Source of the DNA: Flavobacteriaceae bacterium
GTDB lineage: Bacteria > Bacteroidota > Bacteroidia > Flavobacteriales > Weeksellaceae
Assembly: GCA_031277475.1 (NCBI GenBank)
Contig: JAITMJ010000063.1
Span: forward strand, 1 to 58,979
Direction: 5' to 3'
Length of the DNA stretch: 58,979 nt
The notes under the pieces are model-generated. The model saw only the letters and a list, made by a program, of their open reading frames with translations, was not told where the DNA came from and searched no databases. Positions 1 through 6,775 of this stretch are shown here, piece by piece; the first letter of the stretch is position 1, and each line of letters opens with the position of its first letter. Made by a program: the position numbers and the translations under genes.

Positions 1-2135
1 TCTGAAGCGTTGCGAATGTTGTCGAACAAAGGTTTTACGCGGTTGCAATATTCCTCCGCTTTTTTCAAACTTTCGCCTTCGCCGTGTAAAAGCGAGGCTT
101 TTTCTTTTGCGGCAAGCAGTTCATCGACACCAATTTTTATTTTGGAAACATTTTCGGAAATTCGGAAAATCAGGTTCAGTTGTTCCTTTGCCAAGACTTT
201 GTATTCTTTATCGCTAAAAATTTCTTTCAAACCTTTCACATTTTCAATCAATCGGTTTTGATAATTCAGTGCCGCCGGAATGATGTGATTTCTCGCAATA
301 TCCGCCAAAACACGCGCTTCGATATCCACAACCGTAGAATATTTTTCGAGTTTGATTTCGTTTCTCGCCATAAATTCGCGGCGTGTGTAGATTCCCAATT
401 CCTCGAAAAGATCCGCAAATCTTTTGTCGGTTTCCTTTTTCAGGGCTTCGGGCGTGGTTCGTAAATTGCTGAGTCCGCGTTTTTTCGCTTCCTTTTCCCA
501 ATCGGCGGAATATCCGTCTCCCTCGAAAATAATGACTTTGGATTCTTTGATGTATTCCCTCAACACATTGAAAATGGCTTCGTCTTTTTTTAAACCTTTG
601 TCGATGAGTTTATCTACTTCCGATTTAAAAATTTTCAGTTGTTTGGCTACGATGGCGTTCATCACCGTCATTGGTTCGGCGCAGTTTGCGGAGGAACCGA
701 CGGCGCGGATTTCAAATTTATTTCCGGTGAATGCAAACGGCGAAGTTCGGTTTCTGTCCGTATTATCCAAAAGGATTTCGGGAATTTTTCCCACGACATT
801 CAGTTTGAGTTCGGTTTTTTCCTCCGGCGACAGTTTTCCGTCCGTCACTTTTTCCAATTCGTCCAAAACTCCGGAAAGTTGGCTGCCGATAAATGCCGAA
901 ATAATTGCCGGCGGTGCTTCGTTTGCCCCGAGCCTGTAGTCGTTTCCGGCGGTAGCAATGGAAGCCCGCATCAAATCTGCATAAGTGTGAACCGCTTTCA
1001 AAGTGTTTACAAAAAACGTGAGAAATTGGAGGTTTTTTTTAGGATTTTTTCCGGGGCTTAAAAGATTTTCGCCGGTGTCCGTTGCCAAACTCCAATTGTT
1101 GTGTTTTCCGCTTCCGTTCACGCCGGCGAATGGTTTTTCGTGAAATAAAATATGAAAATGATGTTTGTGGGCAATTCTCGCCATCAGGTCGATTAATAAA
1201 GAATTATGGTCAACGGCAACGTTGGCTTCCTCAAAAATCGGGGCGAGTTCAAATTGATTCGGAGCGGTTTCGTTGTGCCGCGTGGTTACGGGAATTCCCA
1301 ATTTCATACATTCTATTTCCAATTCGCGCATAAAATTCATCACTCTTGTCGGAATGGAGCCGAAATAATGGTCGTCCAACTGCTGACCTTTCGCCGGCGA
1401 ATGTCCGAGCAAAGTTTTTCCCGTCAGAACCAAATCCGGTCGAGATTGATAAAGTGCGGTGTCCACCAAAAAATATTCCTGTTCCCAGCCCAAAGTCGGC
1501 ACCACTTTCGTAACATTTTTATCGAAATAAGATTTGCAAACATCGGTTGCGGCTTCGTCCACAGCGTTCAGTGCGCGCAAAAGCGGCGTTTTGTAATCCA
1601 ACGCTTCGCCGGTGTAGGAAATAAAAATCGAAGGAATACAAAGCGTGGTTCCCATAATAAATGCGGGCGAAGTGGGATCCCAAGCGGAATATCCTCTCGC
1701 TTCAAAAGTGTTTCGGATTCCGCCGCTCGGAAAAGACGAAGCGTCCGGTTCTTGCTGTATCAGCATTTCTCCGCTGAATCTTTCGATTGCCCTTCCGTTT
1801 TCCACTGGCGTGAAAAAAGAATCGTGTTTTTCCGCAGTAGAACCTGTGAGCGGCTGAAACCAATGTGTGTAATGCGTTGCGCCTTTTGATAAAGCCCAAT
1901 CTTTCATTGCAACCGCCACTTGGTCGGCGATGTGCCGTTGGATTTTCGTTCCTTTTTTTGCGGCATCCATAATTGAATTGAAGGCTTCTTTTGTGAGGTA
2001 TTCTCGCATGGTTTGTTCCGAGAACACGTTTTTGCAAAACAATTCGGAAAGTTTTGCGGGCACTTCCACGAAATTATCTTTTCTATAAGTTTTAAAAGGC
2101 AATTCTTTTAACGCATTAAATCTTAATATAGGCAT
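1..2135 (-). CDS. glnN: Type III glutamine synthetase (partial, C-terminus cut by window edge)
   Basis: This reading frame stays open from ATG (2133-2135) to base 3, giving 711 codons without a stop. It catalyses ATP-dependent amidation of glutamate to glutamine in the cytoplasm. The protein starts MPILRFNALKELPF and contains GWEQEYFLVD, the GSIII-type segment TRHNETAPNQFELAP, and FAGVNGSGKHNNWS, which matches the nucleotide and metal-binding part of the family. GSIII proteins are usually about 730 residues, so only some 15-20 C-terminal residues are missing. It is monocistronic here, 435 bases from the divergent aroB. A near -7 sequence (TAATTTTTG, one base too long) lies about 30 bases upstream. 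Identity is secure; the regulation is not visible. Confidence 0.96.
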   Translation of the reverse strand, partial: MPILRFNALKELPFKTYRKDNFVEVPAKLSELFCKNVFSEQTMREYLTKEAFNSIMDAAKKGTKIQRHIADQVAVAMKDWALSKGATHYTHWFQPLTGSTAEKHDSFFTPVENGRAIERFSGEMLIQQEPDASSFPSGGIRNTFEARGYSAWDPTSPAFIMGTTLCIPSIFISYTGEALDYKTPLLRALNAVDEAATDVCKSYFDKNVTKVVPTLGWEQEYFLVDTALYQSRPDLVLTGKTLLGHSPAKGQQLDDHYFGSIPTRVMNFMRELEIECMKLGIPVTTRHNETAPNQFELAPIFEEANVAVDHNSLLIDLMARIAHKHHFHILFHEKPFAGVNGSGKHNNWSLATDTGENLLSPGKNPKKNLQFLTFFVNTLKAVHTYADLMRASIATAGNDYRLGANEAPPAIISAFIGSQLSGVLDELEKVTDGKLSPEEKTELKLNVVGKIPEILLDNTDRNRTSPFAFTGNKFEIRAVGSSANCAEPMTVMNAIVAKQLKIFKSEVDKLIDKGLKKDEAIFNVLREYIKESKVIIFEGDGYSADWEKEAKKRGLSNLRTTPEALKKETDKRFADLFEELGIYTRREFMARNEIKLEKYSTVVDIEARVLADIARNHIIPAALNYQNRLIENVKGLKEIFSDKEYKVLAKEQLNLIFRISENVSKIKIGVDELLAAKEKASLLHGEGESLKKAEEYCNRVKPLFDNIRNAS

Positions 2136-2569
2136 TGGTGTATAAATTTTAGGGGGTAAAATTACAAAAATTATATTAAATAATGTTTTAACCCTAAAAA
2201 TTTTGAGGTTAGTTTTAAAATATATAAAATTGAAAATAAAGTTTCTTTATGTCATCTTCGTGAATTTTCAAAATTTGTAAAACAAATCATATAGATTCTT
2301 AAGATAAAATACACAAATTGATTAAGAGTTAAATTAAGACTAAAGCCGATGGAATAAAATTTAAAAAGCGGGCTGAGGTTCTTCCTATCCCTCCTCAGAA
2401 CAATGGTTTTTCAATATTACAATCCGGTCATCTTTTTAGGATTTTTCTTGTGGTACCTTGTGAATTACTGTTTTGTCATACGGAATGTTCAAATTTAAAC
2501 AGACTTTTAAATTTTGGATATAAAATCTCGGCAGTTTTTTTTTATTAATTTTACATTAATGCAAAAAAA
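2136..2569. other. Gene-free divergent intergenic region
   Basis: These 434 bases separate the divergent glnN and aroB genes and must hold both promoters. No open frame with coding character, RNA gene or clear repeat was seen. The sequence is very AT-rich. No exact TTTG-N19-TAnnTTTG promoter could be found for either gene. The last bases contain a four-codon ATG frame (2559-2573) whose stop overlaps the aroB start. Confidence 0.6.
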
Positions 2570-3610
2570 ATGACAGACCGCCGATTTTCCGACCTCAACC
2601 AATTTTTAAGAAATTTAAAGCCGAGCAAAATATTTTTTCTTTGCGATGAAAACACGCATCAGCATTGCATTCCCGAATTGTTGCAAAACCTCGAAACCGA
2701 AATTCCTTTTGAAATTCTGGAAATCGAAGCGGGCGAAACTCAAAAAACCATAGAAACCGCAACCCGAATTTGGGAAATTTTTGCCGAATTTGAAACCGAC
2801 AGAAATGCGTTGCTCGCGAACGTCGGCGGCGGTGTGATTACGGATTTGGGCGGATTTTCGGCTTCCACATTTAAAAGAGGAATAAAATTTATCCATATTC
2901 CAACCACACTTTTGGCAATGTGCGACTCGTCCATCGGCGGAAAAACAGGAATTGACCTTCATTTCTTTAAAAACATCATCGGAACTTTTGCGTTGCCCGA
3001 ACAGATTTTCGTTTATCCCGATTTCCTGAAAACCCTTCCTTTCGAGGAATTGCGAAGCGGATTTGCCGAAATGCTGAAACACGGCTTGATTGCCGATGCC
3101 GAACATTGGGAACATTTAATTTCTTTGGATGAAATTTCTGCGGAAAACATTGCGCCGCTTATCGAACACTCCGGAAACATAAAACAAAGCATTGTAAATC
3201 AGGATTTTAAAGAACAAAATATCCGCAAGATTTTGAATTTCGGACACAGCATCGGACACGCTGTGGAAAGTCTTTTCCTGAAAAACGAAACCCCGATTCT
3301 TCACGGCGAAGCCGTTGCCCTCGGAATGATTTGCGAAACCCGACTTGCCGTTTTGGAAAATTTGATTTCCGAAGACATCGGAAACTACATCATTAAAAAC
3401 ATTCAAAAGTATTTTCCGCACATTTCCATCACCGATTTTTCCGATGAACAAATCCTTTCTTTAATGATGAACGACAAAAAAAATATCGGCGGAAAAATCA
3501 ATTTTTCTTTAATTAACGGCATCGGAACTTGCCTGTTCAACGAATATTGCTCGCCGGAAAATGTACTTTCCGCTTTGGATTTTTACCGAAATAATGCTGC
3601 AATTTTGTGA
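2570..3610 (+). CDS. aroB: 3-dehydroquinate synthase
   Basis: Converts DAHP to 3-dehydroquinate, the second step of the shikimate pathway, using NAD and a divalent metal. The 346-residue length is normal. Characteristic segments are NVGGGVITDLGGF (NAD-binding, about residues 84-96), IPTTLLAMCDSSIGGKTGID (about 111-130) and SGFAEMLKHGLI, followed by the metal-binding region around GHSIGHAVES and HGEAVALGM. The ATG at 2570 starts the recognisable protein. It sits directly after a four-codon ATG frame ending in TGA that overlaps this start by two bases. Stand-alone gene, not part of an aro cluster in this window. Confidence 0.96.
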   Translation: MTDRRFSDLNQFLRNLKPSKIFFLCDENTHQHCIPELLQNLETEIPFEILEIEAGETQKTIETATRIWEIFAEFETDRNALLANVGGGVITDLGGFSASTFKRGIKFIHIPTTLLAMCDSSIGGKTGIDLHFFKNIIGTFALPEQIFVYPDFLKTLPFEELRSGFAEMLKHGLIADAEHWEHLISLDEISAENIAPLIEHSGNIKQSIVNQDFKEQNIRKILNFGHSIGHAVESLFLKNETPILHGEAVALGMICETRLAVLENLISEDIGNYIIKNIQKYFPHISITDFSDEQILSLMMNDKKNIGGKINFSLINGIGTCLFNEYCSPENVLSALDFYRNNAAIL

Positions 3611-4032
3611 TTGATTTTCATTAAAATTTTATGAATATCTGCCATCAGTAATAATGAGTAATTATCAAATACGTTGTATTTTTGGAAACGGCTTCGGAAA
3701 CGGAGGCGTTAAGAAATTTTGAATAATTTTCGTTAAAAAATTTCCGGTGTTTGAGTGGCGGCAAAAATTTAACTTGTGAGGACAAATCTATCTTTCCGCC
3801 CGAGTTTCGGAAATTTTAGAAAATTGTTTAAAATTTTAGCCGAGTTTCCAAGCCTTGAAATAACATTCGCCGATTCCTTTAAAAAAAATTAAAAATGAAT
3901 GAGGCAATTTTTTGTTCTTTTGCTTCAAGGCAAAAGAACAAAATATAGAAAATCAAATAGTTATATCGAAATTGTAAATTTGTTACAAAAGCGGATATTC
4001 AGAAATATTTAAAGGCTTTGGCTCGCATTAAT
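3611..4032. other. Gene-free stretch between convergent aroB and lgt
   Basis: The 422 bases between the convergent aroB and lgt ends contain no supportable gene. They include a perfect 14-bp inverted repeat (3910-3943) and an AT-rich segment with scattered GGAAACGG-like motifs that I do not recognise. Confidence 0.6.
3910..3943. repeat. Perfect 14-bp inverted repeat, 6-nt loop
   Basis: The left arm TTTTGTTCTTTTGC (3910-3923) is exactly complementary to GCAAAAGAACAAAA (3930-3943), with loop TTCAAG. It lies between convergent genes, so it could act as a bidirectional terminator. Apart from the T/A ends of the stem itself there is no separate T-tract on either side. Terminator function is therefore inferred, not shown. 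Confidence 0.6.
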
Positions 4033-5304
4033 TTACTCCGGTTTTTCGTTTTCGGCTTGCGTAATTTTGTAGTTTTTAGAAATATACATCAGCACAAAAC
4101 CCGCGATAATAAACGGAATCGAAAGCACTTGACCGGTGTTCAAACTTCCCAAATGCAAAGTTTCGCCGGATTGCGGTTCTTTTAAAAATTCCACAAAAAA
4201 TCGGATGCACCAAAGAATCACAAAAAACAAGCCGAAAAGCCAGCCCTGACTGTATTTTTTATTAGTTTTTCGGTACAAAATCCACAGCACAAGAAACAGC
4301 ACAAAATAGCCGGCGGCTTCAAAAAGTTGAGTAGGGTAGCGCGGAACCGTCAGCCCGTAGTCGTTGCTCATTTGCGGAAAAAGAATGGCAAAAGGAGAAT
4401 CCGGAGCGATTGGTTTTCCGATGATTTCCGAATTAAAAAAGTTTCCGATTCGTACAAAAGCACCGCCCAAAGCGATGGAAATCGAAATTCTGTCGTACAC
4501 CCAAAGCGGATTTTTCTTGATGATTTTAAACGCATAATACAGCGTTGTGAAAATCAGCATAATGGTTGCGCCGTGGCTGGCAAGCCCCGCAAATCCTGTG
4601 AATTTAAAATGCGGTTTGGTTTGTATCGGCAGAAAAACGCTCAAAAAATCTTCTTTGAAAAGTTCGGGTTGGTAGAAAATCACATGTCCCAATCTCGCAC
4701 CCAAAATGGTTCCGACCAAAGTCCAAATAAAAAGCGGATCGAGGTATTTTTGATGGACGTTATCAATTTTAAAAATCCTGTTCATCACGAATAATCCCAA
4801 TCCAAACGCGAGAATCCACATCATTCCGTAGAAACGCAGCGTGAAAATTCCGAGATTGATTCCCGCGGCGGGATCCCAGATTTTAAATTCGGTTTGCAGT
4901 TTTACGTCATCGTTTTCTGAAATTTTTCTTGAGGAATTGAGGAGATATTTTACGTTTTCCGCATTATCCAAATTGACATCGTCAATCGGTCTAAAATCTT
5001 TATCTAAAAATTGAAAATCATTAAATTTATAGATGTTGATTACGTTTTTCACATAATTATTCACGTTTTCATTACCCTTTTCAAAATTATCTTTATTGAT
5101 GATTACCAATGCGTTATCCACTTTTCTGCCGGCAAAATCCTGAAAATCCGAATAATCGGTTGATGAAAATATTTTTACGGGAATTTTTTCGCCATACACA
5201 TTTAAAGTTCCGTCCGAAAGTCCGTCTGCATAATTTTGCGCGATGATGTTTTGCACGGAAAACGCCAAAAGCATAATCCAAAAACGAAGAAATAGGTTGT
5301 TCAT
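4033..5304 (-). CDS. lgt: Prolipoprotein diacylglyceryl transferase with secreted-type N-terminal extension
   Basis: Lgt transfers diacylglycerol from phosphatidylglycerol to the lipobox cysteine of prolipoproteins in the inner membrane. Residues from about 145 to the end form the multi-spanning Lgt core: GARLGHVIFYQ near 202, SHGAT near 243, the signature region RIGNFFNSEIIG near 285, RYPTQLFEA and RFFVEFLKEP. The protein has 423 residues, whereas typical Lgt is about 270-300. The extra 140 residues begin with a signal-peptide-like segment (MNNLFLRFWIMLLAFSVQ, then NIIAQ) followed by a soluble region I do not recognise. yidD lies 87 bases upstream in the same direction, so the two may be co-transcribed. 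The Lgt call is secure; the extension's role is unknown. Confidence 0.93.
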   Translation of the reverse strand: MNNLFLRFWIMLLAFSVQNIIAQNYADGLSDGTLNVYGEKIPVKIFSSTDYSDFQDFAGRKVDNALVIINKDNFEKGNENVNNYVKNVINIYKFNDFQFLDKDFRPIDDVNLDNAENVKYLLNSSRKISENDDVKLQTEFKIWDPAAGINLGIFTLRFYGMMWILAFGLGLFVMNRIFKIDNVHQKYLDPLFIWTLVGTILGARLGHVIFYQPELFKEDFLSVFLPIQTKPHFKFTGFAGLASHGATIMLIFTTLYYAFKIIKKNPLWVYDRISISIALGGAFVRIGNFFNSEIIGKPIAPDSPFAILFPQMSNDYGLTVPRYPTQLFEAAGYFVLFLVLWILYRKTNKKYSQGWLFGLFFVILWCIRFFVEFLKEPQSGETLHLGSLNTGQVLSIPFIIAGFVLMYISKNYKITQAENEKPE

Positions 5305-5391
5305 AATTTTTTGTATTAATATTGACTATGGTTAAAACATTTAAGTTAATTTTGGATAAAGATTTAAAAAATTATAATCTAAATTTTATAA

Positions 5392-5631
5392 TTACTTGTC
5401 TCTTGTTTTCGGAACCGGATCGTAGCCGGAACCGCCCCACGGATGACATTTTGAAATTCGTTTTACGCCCAGCCAAAATCCTTTAAAAATGCCGTGAACT
5501 TGCAATGCTTCTACCATATAATGCGAACAAGTCGGCTCGTATCGGCAGTTTTTTGGAAGCCACGGAGAAATGGCGTGTTGGTAAAATCTAATTAAAATCA
5601 CCAAAGGAAACGTAATTACCTTATTAAACAT
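5392..5631 (-). CDS. yidD: Membrane protein insertion efficiency factor YidD
   Basis: A 79-residue protein with the full YidD signature: an N-terminal hydrophobic or amphipathic segment ([17 protein letters not shown]), the cysteine motif [11 protein letters not shown] around residues 29-39, and the C-terminal [14 protein letters not shown]. YidD is a small membrane-associated protein reported to help YidC-dependent insertion of inner-membrane proteins. It lies upstream of lgt on the same strand with an 87-base gap, which suggests a small envelope-biogenesis operon. The length is normal for the family. Confidence 0.94.
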   Translation of the reverse strand: MFNKVITFPLVILIRFYQHAISPWLPKNCRYEPTCSHYMVEALQVHGIFKGFWLGVKRISKCHPWGGSGYDPVPKTRDK

Positions 5632-6171
5632 TCATTCCATAAAAAACGAGGCAAAAATACTTTAAAAATTTTTAATGTTTATTAAAGTGATGGGGTGATG
5701 AATTTCGCCTTGAATTTTGAAATTTATAATATATAATTCAAAAAAAAATTTGATATTTAAAAATAATATTTAAATTTGCAACATATTTTGAGGATTGTAT
5801 GTATTTATTTTACCGGAGTAATATACAAAATATTTGTTTCGTTTTAAACAGAGATGCCGAATTTAGCCGCTTTTTTAAACGGCAAAACAGTGTTGCTGTT
5901 TCCCAAATTTTTATCACAAAGAACACAAATCTTTATAAAAAAGGATCATATGATTCTTATCCGCCGTATAATCTACAGTTTAAACGCCAAAGAAACCACA
6001 AAGCAGACATGAATATTGTGTGGTCTGGTCTTTTGAATAAAATAAGGGCGGAAAATATAACTGTCTGCTTGCCAAAAAATATAAAACAAACCGTGATTTT
6101 CAAATTAATCAATAATTTATGGATTATAAAACAATATAAAACAAAGTAAAATCAAACCTAACATTATCAAG

Positions 6172-6285
6172 ATGAAAACCATTTTTTTACCGCTTATTGC
6201 GTCTGTTGCAAGCGCAGCGGACACCTTACGGAGCAGACAAAGTCAATATATCAATCGCTGTTTTAACGAAAAACATTTTTTATAA
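6172..6285 (+). pseudogene. Short remnant of an adhesin-type gene start (37 codons)
   Basis: The ATG at 6172 opens a 37-codon frame starting MKTIFLPLIASVASAAD and ending NRCFNEKHFL. The first residues match the signal-peptide start of the intact adhesin at 6776 (MKTTFLLPL) and of the second remnant at 6477 (MKTIFLPPIAI). The tail resembles the NRYFNEKHF of that second copy. The frame stops inside the small hairpin. It is either a decayed gene copy or a leader peptide before a terminator; the sequence alone cannot decide. Confidence 0.5.
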
Positions 6286-6291
6286 AATGTT
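6272..6291 (+). other. Small hairpin, unit 1
   Basis: AACATTTT (6272-6279) pairs with AAAATGTT (6284-6291) around a TTAT loop. The equivalent in unit 2 (6601-6618) has a stem one pair shorter on both sides, so pairing is kept despite the length change. Both hairpins lie exactly 18 bases before their terminators. Confidence 0.55.
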
Positions 6292-6309
6292 GGTTCATTA
6301 TCCTTTTCA

Positions 6310-6365
6310 GGTATGCGTTTTTGCCTCATCTTTGAGATGAGGCAAGGCGTATGCCTTATTTTTTT
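6310..6365 (+). terminator. Intrinsic terminator, unit 1
   Basis: The left arm (6310-6330) starts GGTATGCG and ends GCCTCATC. It pairs with the right arm (6336-6355), which starts GATGAGGC and ends GTATGCC. There are about 20 pairs, several of them G-U, around the loop TTTGA. TTATTTTTTT follows. It is a strong rho-independent terminator on the plus strand. Confidence 0.8.
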
Positions 6366-6476
6366 GTATGCAGGGATTGACACGCCGGAATGATGGTATT
6401 AATCAATAATTAAATCTCAAATATGATTCAATAAAAAACATTAAAATAAAATAGAACCTAACCTGACACTAACAAG

Positions 6477-6689
6477 ATGAAAACCATTTTTTTACCACCA
6501 ATTGCGATCGCCTCGAGCGTGGTGGTGTTTGCACAAATCTTACGGAGCGGAAAGTGCCGCAAAAGCGGAAGTCCATATACCAATCGCTATTTTAACGAAA
6601 AACATTTTTATAAATGTTGGGTCATTTATCCTTTCAGGTGTGCGCTTTTCGTTTCATCTCAAAAAGATGAGGCAAAAACGCATGCCTGA
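6477..6689 (+). pseudogene. Remnant of an adhesin-type gene start (70 codons)
   Basis: The ATG at 6477 opens a 70-codon frame. Its first 20 residues (MKTIFLPPIAIASSVVVFAQ) look like a complete signal peptide ending in FAQ, as in the intact adhesin (start MKTTFLLPL, ending AYAQ). After that the frame is basic and cysteine-containing and resembles no family. It runs through the small hairpin and into the terminator, so it cannot be a normal mature protein. I read it as the decayed 5' end of a paralogue, or alternatively a leader peptide. Confidence 0.5.
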
Positions 6690-6698
6690 TTTTTTCTT
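6637..6698 (+). terminator. Intrinsic terminator, unit 2
   Basis: The left arm (6637-6659) begins GGTGTGCG and ends TTTCATCT. It pairs with the right arm (6665-6686), which begins AGATGAGG and ends GCATGCC, with one bulge and one mismatch. TGATTTTTTCTT follows. Several positions differ from unit 1 on both arms while pairing is retained, which supports selection for the stem. Confidence 0.75.
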
Positions 6699-6775
6699 AT
6701 AAACAGCAATCCATAATCAAATTTCAATTATGAATGAATTAAAAATGTAAAATAATTTAACTTAACATTATCAAG

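Larger units (their letters stand above)
6113..6402 (+). repeat. Tandem leader/terminator unit 1 upstream of the adhesin gene
   Basis: This is the first of two related units of about 300 bases. Each has an AT-rich leader ending in CAAGATGAAAACC, a signal-peptide-like coding start, a shared stretch (CTTACGGAGC, then AATCGCT and TTTTAACGAAAAACATTT), a small hairpin (6272-6291) and an intrinsic terminator (6310-6365). The same leader and ATGAAAACC start occur again at 6760-6784 in front of the intact adhesin gene. The unit also holds CAGGGATTGACACGCCGG (6371-6388), which is absent from unit 2. It may be an internally deleted paralogue of the adhesin or a duplicated regulatory leader. Unit boundaries are approximate. 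Confidence 0.65.
6403..6708 (+). repeat. Tandem leader/terminator unit 2 upstream of the adhesin gene
   Basis: Second copy of the unit at 6113-6402, with the same order of parts: AT-rich leader ending ACAAGATGAAAACC (start 6477), signal-peptide-like coding start, CTTACGGAGC, TTTTAACGAAAAACATTT, small hairpin (6601-6618) and terminator (6637-6698). The spacing from hairpin to terminator is the same as in unit 1. It is followed directly by the leader of the intact adhesin gene. Its sequence has diverged clearly from unit 1, so the duplication is not recent. Confidence 0.65.

Noticed and set aside
244-2037. Several open frames of 70-227 codons opposite or in other frames of the left end (for example 1206-1889 plus)
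   Set aside because: They lie inside the minus-strand glnN frame, which is continuous for 711 codons and matches type III glutamine synthetase. The others have no family resemblance.
5799-6149. A 116-codon plus-strand frame upstream of the repeat units
   Set aside because: Composition is basic and random-looking, no signal peptide or domain, and its end runs into the leader of unit 1. Possible decayed DNA, not a supported gene.
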